41,827 nt of DNA from Candidatus Acinetobacter avistercoris (GTDB lineage Bacteria > Pseudomonadota > Gammaproteobacteria > Pseudomonadales > Moraxellaceae). Shown here in pieces: positions 9,129 through 18,424 of the stretch; position 1 is the stretch's first letter, and each line of letters opens with the position of its first letter. Location of the stretch: NCBI GenBank assembly GCA_018883945.1, contig JAHLFF010000277.1:1-41827 (forward strand), given 5' to 3'. Made by a program: the position numbers and the translations under genes. The notes beneath the pieces were generated by a model that did no database searches, was not told where the DNA came from, and saw only the letters and a program-made list of their open reading frames with translations.

Positions 9129-9144
9129 GTCTTGAATCTTAAGT
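9117..9144. repeat. 14-bp tandem duplication across the rlmL stop codon
   Basis: CTTGAATCTTAAGT occurs twice in a row (9117-9130, 9131-9144), followed by a degenerate third unit. The first copy contains the last codons and the TAA of rlmL. Confidence 0.85.
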
Positions 9145-9209
9145 CTTGATTCATAAATCTTAAGATATTAATTTTAAGCCATAATCTTAAATCATAAGAT
9201 CGTAATACT

Positions 9210-9246
9210 AAGAGGTTTCAAGTTGCAGAACTTGAAACCTCTTTAA
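9210..9246 (+). terminator. Terminator after rlmL
   Basis: A perfect 15-bp stem AAGAGGTTTCAAGTT with loop GCAG, followed by a short TTT. It lies between the convergent rlmL and the small exported-protein gene and may serve rlmL mainly; the T tract is weak. Confidence 0.65.
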
Positions 9247-9268
9247 AATGTGCAATCGAAAGAATGAA

Positions 9269-9688
9269 TTATCGATTGATATTGGTTCCGATTTGCACAT
9301 TTTTATTTTCATATTGTAATTTATAAACCACACTCGCATTTCGCGCAGGAATATATTCTTGCTTTTCATTATTCATTAATTTCACTGGATCTGTTTGTCG
9401 CTTTAACTCATAATCTGAAACCGCACTCTCTTCTAAATTCTGTTGTTTAATTTGATTAAACTGTTTATCCGCCAAGCTCTGATTATTTTTTAATTGAACC
9501 TCAACCGGTTTTTTCGTTTCTGATTGAACCTTTTCGATTAAATCGACTGTCACCCGATTTTCATTCACGCGCTGTGATTCTAAAAATTGCTCTGATTCAG
9601 ATTTTGCCAACACGCTGGTACTGGCCAATATCAACGCTGTTAAACTGAGTCGCTTAAAACACACATAAACTTGCTGATAAATTTCCAT
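9269..9688 (-). CDS. Small exported protein of unknown function
   Basis: A 139-residue protein. ATG 9688 is chosen because AAGGGA lies nine bases upstream; a GTG at 9694 is too close to that site. Residues 1-30 contain a basic segment, the hydrophobic stretch LSLTALILASTSV and a plausible signal peptidase site after VLA. The mature part is hydrophilic and rich in Gln, Asn, Lys and Glu, with no cysteine. It begins KSESEQFLESQRVNENR and ends with a short likely beta segment (VVYKLQYENKNVQIGT). I recognise no family. It is convergent with rlmL and follows the GNAT/GH3 operon by more than 150 bases with an inverted repeat between, so it is probably a separate transcript. Confidence 0.7.
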   Translation of the reverse strand: MEIYQQVYVCFKRLSLTALILASTSVLAKSESEQFLESQRVNENRVTVDLIEKVQSETKKPVEVQLKNNQSLADKQFNQIKQQNLEESAVSDYELKRQTDPVKLMNNEKQEYIPARNASVVYKLQYENKNVQIGTNINR

Positions 9689-9825
9689 TTTCACAGTTCC
9701 CTTTTCTTTTTATATCCTTATAAATACAATCTTTCCCTAGCAATGATCAATTTAAAAATTAATATTCCGACAAACTGGCTTATGAAAGCATGTGCTCAAA
9801 AAATTAAATGATCGATGAGGGATCG

Positions 9826-9861
9826 TTTTGACCCATATTGCTAGATCAATATGGGTCAAAA
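9826..9861 (-). terminator. Perfect inverted repeat after the double-GNAT gene
   Basis: TTTTGACCCATATTG and its exact complement flank a 6-base loop, five bases beyond the stop codon of the 9867-11009 gene. A T tract after the stem is lacking on either strand, so terminator function is likely but not certain. It would also stabilise the 3' end of the transcript. Confidence 0.6.
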
Positions 9862-9866
9862 GCCTG

Positions 9867-11009
9867 TTAAATACGCCCAACCTCAAAATATGAAATTTTT
9901 TTACGGTCAAAATAGTCTTTTGGATCTGCGCCAAAACTATGCAATCCATGAATAGCTTTCATTTTATGCGCTTTAAAAGATCCCATATTTTCTTTTCTAG
10001 GATCATTATCTGCAATCGTAATGCAGTACGTCGATTTATTTTTTTCTTTGGTTTTGAGATGAGCTTGATGGATTAAATAATGCATAGTCGCTTGGTCATT
10101 TGGTTCGCACAATGCGCTATGACACATCAAATAATCAAAACTATCATTCACTTGAGGTAAATGAATAAGACCTATAATTTTTGCTAAAACATTGTATATC
10201 GGTCTTAATAATTTCAGCGTTGTAGAATATTTCATGACTTTGGTTTGCTTAAAACTTTTCTGATCCCACAGACCAAATAGACCTACCACTTGCTTATTCT
10301 CATTGAGAATCAAGTAAAAGTCCGCAAGTGACATTCCTGCCCAAAATGGATGATTATTTTGTTTTAATTGTGAAAAATCATAATTGGGTAAAAAATTATA
10401 ATGCTCTTTCATTCGATCAACAAAATGATTTGCATCCGGAATAGTCGCTTCAGATAAAGTGACCAATTGAAGCCCATCGACTCCCTTTGGTTTTTTGACT
10501 TGTGAAATCGTATAGGTGGTTATTTGGTCATACAGATAAGCATCGGCAAAGCCTTCTCTTTTTTGATGCATTAAATGACGTGCAATTTTGTTGTCTTCTA
10601 GTACCACGCTTTGGAAAATAAAATCGCGCGGTAAACAAGTAGAAACATATTCCATAAATACTTCGAGTGATTTTTTACCACGCGCATTACGTTTAATTCT
10701 TAGATCTGCAGCGTATCTGATTTTACTGACTTCACCATTGATAAAACATTCTTTCCAACCAATATTCATCATTCCAACGATGACATCAGGTTGATCTTTA
10801 TGATAAATCACCATAATTTCTGGTGTATTGTATTGCGCTCTCGTCGCCTTAAAATAACTTGGAAATCTTTCAAAAGATAAAATCATGCCATTACTTGGCA
10901 TTGATTCAGTGATTAACTCATTGAGTTGTACATCATCATTTGCGATCGCATATCTCAAAAAGTATTCTGGTGTTTTTATAGACTGATAGATCAAAGTTTC
11001 TAAGCTCAT
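9867..11009 (-). CDS. Putative double GNAT-fold acyltransferase in GH3 operon
   Basis: A 380-residue protein. The N-terminal half (about 20-170) has the layout of a GNAT acyltransferase: a beta segment GMMNIGWKECFINGEV, then RYAADLRIKRNARGKKSLEVFM, which resembles the pyrophosphate-binding loop (R/QxxGxG/A) and helix, and VVLEDNKIARHLMHQKREGF, typical of GNAT motif B. The C-terminal half repeats a similar layout (FYLILNENKQVVGLFGLWDQ and ITIADNDPRKENMGSF). No catalytic residue can be assigned. It is the last gene of a three-gene minus-strand operon, 11 bases after the GH3 gene. Acceptor substrate unknown. Confidence 0.65.
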   Translation of the reverse strand: MSLETLIYQSIKTPEYFLRYAIANDDVQLNELITESMPSNGMILSFERFPSYFKATRAQYNTPEIMVIYHKDQPDVIVGMMNIGWKECFINGEVSKIRYAADLRIKRNARGKKSLEVFMEYVSTCLPRDFIFQSVVLEDNKIARHLMHQKREGFADAYLYDQITTYTISQVKKPKGVDGLQLVTLSEATIPDANHFVDRMKEHYNFLPNYDFSQLKQNNHPFWAGMSLADFYLILNENKQVVGLFGLWDQKSFKQTKVMKYSTTLKLLRPIYNVLAKIIGLIHLPQVNDSFDYLMCHSALCEPNDQATMHYLIHQAHLKTKEKNKSTYCITIADNDPRKENMGSFKAHKMKAIHGLHSFGADPKDYFDRKKISYFEVGRI

Positions 11010-11020
11010 AAATTTCTTTC

Positions 11021-12547
11021 TTAAAGTGATTTCATTTTTTTTAAGGGCTCGGGTTTGATATTTCCTTCAATCATTCCGTTACGCATCGCTATTGTTTTAT
11101 AGTCATCCCACGCATCATCGGCATGTCGAATTTCAGGAGCATCCAATTGTCCTAAATTACGAGCCAGTTCATAGTGGAAATTTTTCTTTAATAAATCATC
11201 CAACTGTTCAGTTTGGGGGGTTTTACTTCGATTACCCTCACTTAATAAAACATAATGAGGTTTATTATTTGACCCTAATTCCACACCCAACAAACTGATG
11301 GGTAAATAATCTGTTTGTTTAAAATAAGCTAAAATCTCAAGTGCTGTATTCTGATCAATTTTTTCACCCACTAAATCGACCGTCATCTTTCGCCCTAAAA
11401 ATTTAAAGCACGGTATACCTTGATAAAACGCATTCACAACAAGTTCATCATCAATAATATATCGCGTTAGCCCCGATCCAGTCGTGATAACAGGGCTCAC
11501 TTTTTGATTAATTTTTAAATCCCAAGCGGGTATAACAACATCAGTATCGAGATCTAGAAACTCATAAAAGTGCGACTGATATGCCAATGGGTAATGTCCT
11601 TCTAGAGGAAGCGTGACTACACCTTCAGTGGCCCAAAGACCTTTTCCTTCAAACCCCACGCCGGCAATTTTTTCTTTTAAATTCTTTGCCCAGTGTTCAG
11701 CACTTGCTGTATCCCATGAGGATATTAAAACAAGTTTAGGCCATAATTTTTTCCAGCTTGTCGACACACTTAAATCTAAACTGTCTAAGGTTTTTGCTCT
11801 TTTTGCAGATTTTGAAATTTTTAAAAAATTAAGACCTGCTCGTGACCATTTACCCGTATTTAAAACATGAGAAATTTCATGTTTATGCGTTTCAATGATT
11901 TCCAATAATTGTAGTGCGAAAGTTGGACTCCACACTGAAAGCATGCCTAAGTTTGCATCTTTAACCAAGTAAACTGCTGTCGCAAACATGGCGTCTTCAG
12001 CTGTTTCTGCAAGTGCAATTTCAGAGGGTACAGCTTGTGTAATGTGAGTCAAAATTCGTTTGGTAAATGATAGTAATGCACTATCATCGTTCAAGTTTTT
12101 ATTACTCGTCAAATTCCGCTGACTTTCAGGCAACCAAGAAACCGACCAATAATGCGTCGTACTTTTGAGTTGAGGATACTGAGCATATAGACTGGTTAAC
12201 CACAAGCCTATGGCTTGATCCAACTCATCTAAAAAAGCTTGTGTATACGGTATAAATTTTAAGGCTTCACTTGAACCACTCGTGGGCTGAAATCTAATTA
12301 ATTTACTTTTATTTAATAAATTTGAATTCGTATCACGTGAAGCTTCAATTTTCAATTTCCAGTCTGCATATCGCGTTATTGGATATTGTTGAATAAAGTC
12401 AGCATAGCTTATTTCAGTCTCAGCAAATAATGATCTCAGCTTATTTAACTGAACCTCTTGCAACTGATGAGATTGTTCGTAATATCTTTTATAAGCATTT
12501 TTACATGCCATATTTAAAATTTGATGAGCGCCGAAAAGTATGCTCAT
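11021..12547 (-). CDS. GH3 family acyl-adenylating enzyme
   Basis: This 508-residue protein resembles the GH3 (auxin-responsive promoter) family, members of the ANL adenylating superfamily that activate a carboxylic acid with ATP and, in plants, join it to an amino acid. Visible motifs are the phosphate loop FQPTSGSSEALKFIPYT (about residues 87-102), WATEGVVTLPL (about 306), FYEFLDLDTDVVIPAW (about 327) and the TTGSGLTRYIIDD segment, which fits the third ATP-binding motif. Its ATG follows the stop codon of the preceding gene with no gap, so the two are translationally coupled. Bacterial GH3 proteins are sparsely characterised. Substrate is unknown and neither an auxin nor an amino acid should be assumed. 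Confidence 0.8.
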   Translation of the reverse strand: MSILFGAHQILNMACKNAYKRYYEQSHQLQEVQLNKLRSLFAETEISYADFIQQYPITRYADWKLKIEASRDTNSNLLNKSKLIRFQPTSGSSEALKFIPYTQAFLDELDQAIGLWLTSLYAQYPQLKSTTHYWSVSWLPESQRNLTSNKNLNDDSALLSFTKRILTHITQAVPSEIALAETAEDAMFATAVYLVKDANLGMLSVWSPTFALQLLEIIETHKHEISHVLNTGKWSRAGLNFLKISKSAKRAKTLDSLDLSVSTSWKKLWPKLVLISSWDTASAEHWAKNLKEKIAGVGFEGKGLWATEGVVTLPLEGHYPLAYQSHFYEFLDLDTDVVIPAWDLKINQKVSPVITTGSGLTRYIIDDELVVNAFYQGIPCFKFLGRKMTVDLVGEKIDQNTALEILAYFKQTDYLPISLLGVELGSNNKPHYVLLSEGNRSKTPQTEQLDDLLKKNFHYELARNLGQLDAPEIRHADDAWDDYKTIAMRNGMIEGNIKPEPLKKMKSL

Positions 12548-13390
12548 TTAAGCCACCTTAGAATCATCTTTAACCGATTCTTCTTTGACCAATACAGGTT
12601 TTGTTATTTTTTTAGTTACACGCCCTTGGCTGGCTTTTTTTTTAAAAAAACTCTGTGCTGAACGATATAAATCGATCCAATCTACACGACCAATACACGG
12701 TAATTCTGTTCCTTTGACCCAAGTTGGATTGCGTTTTTCAAAGAACGCAATTTTGTTGCTCTTTGCACGCATTTCATCTGTAATTGGCGCAACATCAGAA
12801 TTCAGGGCTTGATAGTTTTCGCCAAAATCAAGTAAACCTGTATTGGAGTTATAATATTCAGGAAATAACTGCTCACAGTAAGCTTTAACATAACTCTCTA
12901 AATTTGAGTTATCGTGTTCAGGATGTGGATAATAACTATAATAATTATTAGCAAGAAGTAAGTAAGTCTTAAATCCTTTAGAAATTAAAATCCAATATAT
13001 TGGCTTCGTGGTATGACGTAATTTAAATTTAATCACATAACGGAACATTGCGCGTTGTAAAGCTCGGCTTCCCCAATACGCTTCTTCAATGATCGTATCG
13101 CCACTAAAAAAGCCATGTGCGACTTTACCTTCCACAATGAAATCCTTTTCCATCACGGTTGAAAAGCCAACCAGTTGGTTCGTTGTAGAATCGCGAATAA
13201 CGAATACGCCTGTTTTCGCAAGTAAATCATTTTTGAAGATTTTTAAATCTGTATTGGAATAATACTTTTTGTAAATGCTGAACATTTTATGAATATCAAT
13301 ATCATTTAATGTTTTTATAGATTTGTATTCACTATAAGGTTCTTTTTTTAATTTTCGAAAAAATTTAAATTCTAACATTCCTGTAAACAT
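12548..13390 (-). CDS. GNAT-like protein, first gene of GH3 operon
   Basis: A 280-residue protein of no clearly recognised family. Its middle looks like a degenerate GNAT fold: GVFVIRDSTTNQLVGFSTVM (beta hairpin), then AYWGSRALQRAMFRYVIKFK in place of the acyl-CoA loop and helix, and PIYWILISKGFKTYLLLANN. The C-terminus ends in a Lys-rich tail after the helix YRSAQSFFKKK. There is no signal peptide or membrane helix. Two starts are possible, ATG 13390 and ATG 13378; neither has ideally spaced ribosome binding bases. It is directly followed (TAAATG) by the GH3 gene. I infer acyl transfer together with GH3, but that rests on fold resemblance only. Confidence 0.65.
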   Translation of the reverse strand: MFTGMLEFKFFRKLKKEPYSEYKSIKTLNDIDIHKMFSIYKKYYSNTDLKIFKNDLLAKTGVFVIRDSTTNQLVGFSTVMEKDFIVEGKVAHGFFSGDTIIEEAYWGSRALQRAMFRYVIKFKLRHTTKPIYWILISKGFKTYLLLANNYYSYYPHPEHDNSNLESYVKAYCEQLFPEYYNSNTGLLDFGENYQALNSDVAPITDEMRAKSNKIAFFEKRNPTWVKGTELPCIGRVDWIDLYRSAQSFFKKKASQGRVTKKITKPVLVKEESVKDDSKVA

Positions 13391-13536
13391 CCTATTTTAA
13401 TACAATTTAGTAGGGTAATAATCCGTTATAAATTAACATTTTATTTAACAAATCATCGAGCAATGTTAATCTTTTAATTTTAATGAGGCAAATTATTCTC
13501 AATCTCAGATTATCACACCCTTTCTCACATAAATAT

Positions 13537-13562
13537 AAAAAAACCCGACAAAAGTCGGGTTT
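13537..13562 (-). terminator. Terminator of clpB
   Basis: The stem AAACCCGAC / GTCGGGTTT with a 4-base loop is followed on the minus strand by TTTTTTT. It lies just beyond the clpB stop. Confidence 0.9.
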
Positions 13563-13583
13563 TAAGCAACAAGATGTAAAGCT

Positions 13584-16163
13584 TTAATTAAGCATAAGTT
13601 TAATAAAAATTAATAAATAACCATCTTTTTGTATAACAATTGTATCTCCAGGCTGAAATTTACCCGATAAGATATCTTGAGCTAATTCGTTTTCAATTTT
13701 TTGCTGAATTGCACGCTTTAATGGTCTTGCTCCATAAACAGGATCAAACCCTGCATCGATTAACAAATCAAAAGCACTATCTTCAACAATTAAGCTCATA
13801 TTTCGTTCTGTTAAACGTTCACGAAGTCGATTCAATTGAATATCGGCAATACCGCGAATTTGCGATTTTTTCAAAGAATGGAAAATCACCAATTCATCAA
13901 TACGGTTAATAAACTCTGGACGGAAATGCTCAGAGACTGCATTCATGACCACAGCACGCACCTCTTCATTGCTGGCTGAATCACCGAGTTCACGTACGTT
14001 GCTCGTACCTAAGTTTGAAGTCATCACAATCACCGTATTTTTAAAGTCAATGGTACGACCTTGTGAGTCAGTCAAACGACCATCATCCAGTACTTGCAAT
14101 AAAATATTGAATACATCTGGATGCGCTTTTTCAACCTCATCAAACAACACCACGCTGTATGGCTTACGTCGCACGGCTTCCGTTAGGACACCACCTTCTT
14201 CATACCCTACGTAGCCTGGAGGTGCACCGACCAAACGACTGACCGAATGTTTTTCCATAAATTCAGACATGTCGATACGAATCATCGCGTCATCAGAATC
14301 AAACATAAAGTTAGCCAAAGCTTTGGTTAATTCAGTTTTACCCACACCAGTCGGACCAAGGAATAAAAACGATCCACTCGGACGGTTCGGATCAGATAAT
14401 CCCGCACGTGAACGACGTACTGCATTTGAGACTGCAACCACAGCTTCTTCTTGACCGACGACACGTTTGTGCAAGAAACTTTCCATTTGGAGCAGTTTTT
14501 CACGCTCCCCTTGAAGCATTTTTGATACTGGAATGCCTGTAGCCGCACTGACGACCTCAGCAATTTCATTTTCTGTTACTTTGGTACGAATCAGTTTAGG
14601 TTCTTCATTTGTTTCAATAACTTCTTCTTCATCTAAACGTTTCTGAAGCTCTGGAATAACACCATATTGCAATCGGCTTGCTTCTGCCAGATCACCTTCT
14701 CGTTGTGCTTTATCAAAAGCTGTACGCGCTTTATCTAATTCAATCTGAGCTTGATTGGTTCCATCGACCAAACGTTTTTCAGCAATCCACTGTTCTTCCA
14801 AGTCACTGTATTCTTTTTGAACTTCAGTAATTTGACTTTCTAAATGCTTAACTTCTGCTTTACTCACCGAATCTGCATCTTTTTTAACGGCTTCAAGCTG
14901 CATTTTCAATTGAATCAAACGACGATCCAAACGATCGAGTGGCTCAGGTTTAGAGTCAATTTCCATTTTAATACGAGATGCAGCCTCATCAATCAAGTCA
15001 ATCGCTTTATCGGGCAATTGACGATCGGTAATATAACGATACGACATTTTTGCAGCAGCAATAATTGCTGAGTCAAGAATTTGCACGCCATGATGGGTTG
15101 CATACTTTTCTTTTAGACCGCGTAAAATCGCAATCGTGTCTTCTACACTCGGTTCATCAACCAATACTTTTTGAAAACGACGCTCTAATGCTGCATCCTT
15201 TTCTATGAATTGACGATACTCATCTAAGGTCGTTGCGCCGACACAACGAAGCTCACCGCGCGCCAAAGCAGGTTTAAGCATATTACCTGCATCCATTGCG
15301 CCATCACTTTTACCAGCGCCCACAAGTGTGTGTAGCTCATCAATAAAGAGGATAATTTCGCCATCATATTTAGCGAGATCTTTAAGAACTGCTTTTAATC
15401 GCTCCTCAAACTCTCCACGATATTTAGCACCTGCAAGCAAGGAACCTAAGTCTAAAGATAAAACGCGTTTGCCTTTTAAACTTTCAGGCACCTCACCATT
15501 AACAATACGCTGTGCCAAGCCTTCTACAATTGCGGTTTTACCCACACCCGGTTCACCAATCAACACGGGATTATTTTTGGTACGACGTGACAATACTTGA
15601 ATGGTACGACGAATTTCTTCATCACGACCAATCACAGGATCAAGCTTACCCAATAATGCACGCTCGTTTAAATCTATGGTGTATTTATTCAATGAATCAC
15701 GTTGATCTTCATGATTATTTGCCATGACTTTGTCACCACCTCGAATATTTTCAATCGCTTTACGGAGTTTTTCTGTTGTTAAGCCCAAACTACTGAGCAA
15801 GCTTTTGGTTGCGCCAGTTTCAGCCAAAGCCAAAATTACCCAATCGGTTGATAAAAATTCATCGCCTGCTTTTTTTGCATAGCTGTCTGCTAAATTTAAG
15901 GCACGGACTGCTTCAGGATTTAAATTAATATCACCTGTAGGCGAGCTCAATGTGGCCGCATTATTTAATGCATTTTCAAGTTTTGTTTGCAATTCACGTG
16001 GAGATGTTCCAGCTTGCTGAAGTAAGCTGAGATTGGCTGGCTCATCCAATAACGCCGCAAGAATATGAATACCCTCAATTGCAGTATGGTCTTTACTCAT
16101 TGCTAAAGATTGGGCATCGGAAAGTGCTTGTTGTAGACGATTGGTAAATTTTTCAAATCGCAT
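13584..16163 (-). CDS. clpB: ATP-dependent protein disaggregase ClpB
   Basis: An 859-residue Hsp100 chaperone that, with DnaK, threads aggregated proteins through a hexameric ring. The order is an N-terminal Clp-N repeat domain (1-145), first AAA+ module with Walker [14 protein letters not shown] (about 204), the coiled-coil middle domain (about 405-525, Glu/Lys/Gln-rich, specific to ClpB rather than ClpA/C), a second AAA+ module with Walker [14 protein letters not shown] (about 603), and the C-terminal ClpB-D2 domain. Full family length. A sigma-32 type promoter precedes it and a terminator follows, so it is a single-gene heat-shock unit. Confidence 0.98.
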   Translation of the reverse strand: MRFEKFTNRLQQALSDAQSLAMSKDHTAIEGIHILAALLDEPANLSLLQQAGTSPRELQTKLENALNNAATLSSPTGDINLNPEAVRALNLADSYAKKAGDEFLSTDWVILALAETGATKSLLSSLGLTTEKLRKAIENIRGGDKVMANNHEDQRDSLNKYTIDLNERALLGKLDPVIGRDEEIRRTIQVLSRRTKNNPVLIGEPGVGKTAIVEGLAQRIVNGEVPESLKGKRVLSLDLGSLLAGAKYRGEFEERLKAVLKDLAKYDGEIILFIDELHTLVGAGKSDGAMDAGNMLKPALARGELRCVGATTLDEYRQFIEKDAALERRFQKVLVDEPSVEDTIAILRGLKEKYATHHGVQILDSAIIAAAKMSYRYITDRQLPDKAIDLIDEAASRIKMEIDSKPEPLDRLDRRLIQLKMQLEAVKKDADSVSKAEVKHLESQITEVQKEYSDLEEQWIAEKRLVDGTNQAQIELDKARTAFDKAQREGDLAEASRLQYGVIPELQKRLDEEEVIETNEEPKLIRTKVTENEIAEVVSAATGIPVSKMLQGEREKLLQMESFLHKRVVGQEEAVVAVSNAVRRSRAGLSDPNRPSGSFLFLGPTGVGKTELTKALANFMFDSDDAMIRIDMSEFMEKHSVSRLVGAPPGYVGYEEGGVLTEAVRRKPYSVVLFDEVEKAHPDVFNILLQVLDDGRLTDSQGRTIDFKNTVIVMTSNLGTSNVRELGDSASNEEVRAVVMNAVSEHFRPEFINRIDELVIFHSLKKSQIRGIADIQLNRLRERLTERNMSLIVEDSAFDLLIDAGFDPVYGARPLKRAIQQKIENELAQDILSGKFQPGDTIVIQKDGYLLIFIKLMLN

Positions 16164-16201
16164 TCTTGTTATTCCTCACAACGAATTCTGTACTTGAATC
16201 A

Positions 16202-16230
16202 TTAATGGGAGCATTTACAGCAATTTCAAA
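16202..16230 (-). promoter_or_regulatory. Likely heat-shock (sigma-32) promoter of clpB
   Basis: On the minus strand TTTGAAA and CCCATTAA are separated by 14 bases, close to the sigma-32 consensus CTTGAAA-N(13-15)-CCCCATNT. Transcription would begin about 30 bases before the clpB ATG. Confidence 0.6.
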
Positions 16231-16368
16231 TCAATATAGTTAATTTTTTAATATATTTTTCAAAATCTTATCTCATTTTAATAGATGAGCCTTAGTCATA
16301 ATATGCGTGCAATAACACTGTTTTTCAAGTGTCGTTTTATTATCAATTTATCTCTTTTTTCAAAGTGC

Positions 16369-17277
16369 TTAATTTTTTGATTGAGATGCATTTGTTTGGG
16401 AAACAAAACTATTAGGCTCTACGCTTTGCGTAATCCAAACATTTCCACCAATCACAGCACCCTGACCTATTGTAACTCGGCCGAGAATCGTTGCACCTGC
16501 ATAAATGACGACGTTGTCTTCCACTATAGGATGACGAGCGTACTGTTTCTGCAAACGTCCATTTTCATCCGTTTCAAAACGCTTTGCTCCTAGAGTCACC
16601 GCTTGATAAATCCTGACATTTTGTCCAATAACGCACGTTTCACCAATCACTACGCCTGTGCCGTGATCGATAAAACATCCCTGTCCAATCTGTGCTCCGG
16701 GATGAATATCGATTCCTGTCTTTGAATGAGACAGCTCAGCAATTATACGCGCCATTAAAGACAAGTCTTTTTTATAAAATTCGTGGGCGATACGATGATA
16801 AATAATCGCCAAAATCCCTGGATAACATAACAAAACTTCATCAACACTACGAGCGGCGGGATCCCCCTGAAAAGCAGCAATCACATCACTGTCTAAAATT
16901 TTACGGATCCTGGGTAATTGCTCTGCAAAACGCTTTACGATTGTCTCAGCCAAAGTAGAGATTTCAACTGCATCTTCATTCTTCTTTGTATATTTATAAT
17001 CATAAGAAATATTTAATTTCACTTGCTCAAGTAATGCATATAAGGTTTTTTCTAATGTATGAGCAATATAAAAATTTTCACTCTGTTGTTTTAAATCATG
17101 CGGCCCTAAACGCATTGGAAATAATACACCGCACAGATCATCCATAATTTTTTTGATTTCTGTCTTTGAAGGAAGTTCACGTCCACCATCATCCTTCAGA
17201 CTCTTTTGTTGAGTCCGCCATTCATTTCGCACATTTTGTAATTCATCGACAATACTTTGGGTATTCCAAATCGTCAT
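16369..17277 (-). CDS. epsC: Serine O-acetyltransferase, EpsC/SrpH type
   Basis: This enzyme transfers acetyl from acetyl-CoA to serine, making O-acetylserine for cysteine synthesis. The 302-residue protein has an N-terminal helical half containing the characteristic FQGDPAAR (about 136-143) and a C-terminal left-handed beta-helix of hexapeptide repeats (IHPGAQIGQG, then FIDHGTGVVIGET at 202-214 with the catalytic Asp-His, and a second HP segment in ARHPIVEDNVVIYAGA). The long N-terminal half and the position of DPAAR indicate the EpsC/SrpH subgroup rather than the enteric CysE. It is flanked by clpB and a divergent rhodanese gene and appears to be its own transcript. Confidence 0.92.
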   Translation of the reverse strand: MTIWNTQSIVDELQNVRNEWRTQQKSLKDDGGRELPSKTEIKKIMDDLCGVLFPMRLGPHDLKQQSENFYIAHTLEKTLYALLEQVKLNISYDYKYTKKNEDAVEISTLAETIVKRFAEQLPRIRKILDSDVIAAFQGDPAARSVDEVLLCYPGILAIIYHRIAHEFYKKDLSLMARIIAELSHSKTGIDIHPGAQIGQGCFIDHGTGVVIGETCVIGQNVRIYQAVTLGAKRFETDENGRLQKQYARHPIVEDNVVIYAGATILGRVTIGQGAVIGGNVWITQSVEPNSFVSQTNASQSKN

Positions 17278-17552
17278 ATAATTTTCTCGTCAAATTAAAA
17301 AAGTAGAATGATTAAAATTCATTATTCATGCTGTATGTCTAAATACTATTTAATTAAATGAAGCGCAGATAAAAGAATTTGATATATCTTTATCATATTT
17401 TATGCAGATTTCTTTTCCCAGATTAAGAATAAGTAATTAATTTTTTATTCAATTATTGAATATACAGAGCATTTATAATGATGCAATCTAAGTCCGAAAC
17501 GATGAACTCAAACTTCGTTAAAAATTATTTGAAAGATTTAAAAGGTACGAAA

Positions 17553-18041
17553 ATGAATAGCATCGCTCACTTAAATTTGAAAGATTTTAATTCAGATCAA
17601 ATTAATTTTATCTTAGAGCAAGCAAAGCAACGCGTGATTGATCATTATCTTGAATTCACAGGCTCAGTATTGCCTCAAGAAGCATGGGCACTTTTTCAAA
17701 CCAATCATGCAGTCATCGTTGATGTGAGAACTTTCGAAGAACGCAAATTTGTAGGTTTTATTGAAAATACTCTACACATCCCTTGGGCGACTGGAACAGC
17801 ACTCGATCGCAATTCAAACTTTGCTGAGGATCTTGAGACTCAAGTTGGAAAAGATCAATTAATCTTTTTAATCTGTCGAAGTGGTAAACGCTCTGCTGCG
17901 GCAGCAAATGTTGCATTTAATGCGGGATTGAAAAATGTTTATAACATCGATCAAGGTTTTGAAGGTGATATAAACGAAAATCGTCAACGTGGCACATTTA
18001 ACGGTTGGCGTTTTCATCATCTGCCATGGATTCAAGAATAA
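17553..18041 (+). CDS. Rhodanese-like sulfurtransferase
   Basis: A single-domain rhodanese. The active loop is visible as ICRSGKRSAAAANVAFNAG, with Cys as sulfur carrier and the CRSGxRS form typical of active members; the domain starts near AVIVDVRTFEERKF. I chose ATG 17553 (162 residues) because AAAGGT lies seven bases upstream; the frame is open back to ATG 17478, which would give 187 residues but has no good binding site. It is divergent from the serine acetyltransferase gene, so a sulfur-metabolism link is plausible. No export signal is seen. The physiological sulfur donor and acceptor are unknown. Confidence 0.85.
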   Translation: MNSIAHLNLKDFNSDQINFILEQAKQRVIDHYLEFTGSVLPQEAWALFQTNHAVIVDVRTFEERKFVGFIENTLHIPWATGTALDRNSNFAEDLETQVGKDQLIFLICRSGKRSAAAANVAFNAGLKNVYNIDQGFEGDINENRQRGTFNGWRFHHLPWIQE

Positions 18042-18088
18042 TCGTCTTGTGTGTTTAAGATAATGCTGAGTCTTCACCTAATACTAAA

Positions 18089-18233
18089 TAAACCTCTTTC
18101 ATAATCAATAAGTGATCATTGAGTAGCATTTTATTGATCTGTAAAAATCCCTTCTTCCTTTAGGAGACGGTGAGGATGACGGAATACAAAATATGAACGT
18201 GTTGTTTAAATAATGACTTATGAAAGAAGTCCA
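18089..18233. repeat. Interspersed ~145-bp repeat, copy B
   Basis: It aligns end to end with copies A and C: ACCTCTTTCATAA at left (18092-18104), TGATCATTGA, TAAAAATCCCTTCT, GTTTAAATAATGA and TTATGAAAGAAGT at right (18218-18230). The ends match as inverted repeats at 12 of 13 positions. The central palindrome is decayed (CCTTCTTCCTTTAGGAGACGG). Confidence 0.75.
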
Positions 18234-18357
18234 ATATAGTTAACACTAAAAATAGGTTAATGCTGAATATCTAAGTTCAAGTATTATTCTGGCGTTTAAG
18301 TCATATTCTTTTTTTAACATTTCATTCTGAATTAGATTCATCATTCAACAGACAAAT

Positions 18358-18387
18358 AAAAAGCAACTTATTTTCAAGTTGCTTTTT
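18358..18387 (-). terminator. Terminator of osmC gene
   Basis: A perfect 12-bp stem AAAAAGCAACTT with a 6-base loop and T tract on the minus strand, 37 bases after the OsmC-family stop codon. Confidence 0.9.
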
Positions 18388-18424
18388 AATATTTGAAGAT
18401 TTGAACTTAATTTACATGCAGAAA

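Larger units (their letters stand above)
18042..18424. other. Gene-free stretch between rhodanese and osmC
   Basis: It contains copy B of the interspersed repeat (about 18092-18231) and the osmC terminator. The rest is AT-rich with no supported gene. Confidence 0.7.

Noticed and set aside
17478..17552. N-terminal extension of the rhodanese as an export signal
   Set aside because: MMQSKSETMNSNFVKNYLK has no hydrophobic core, and ATG 17553 has the better binding site.
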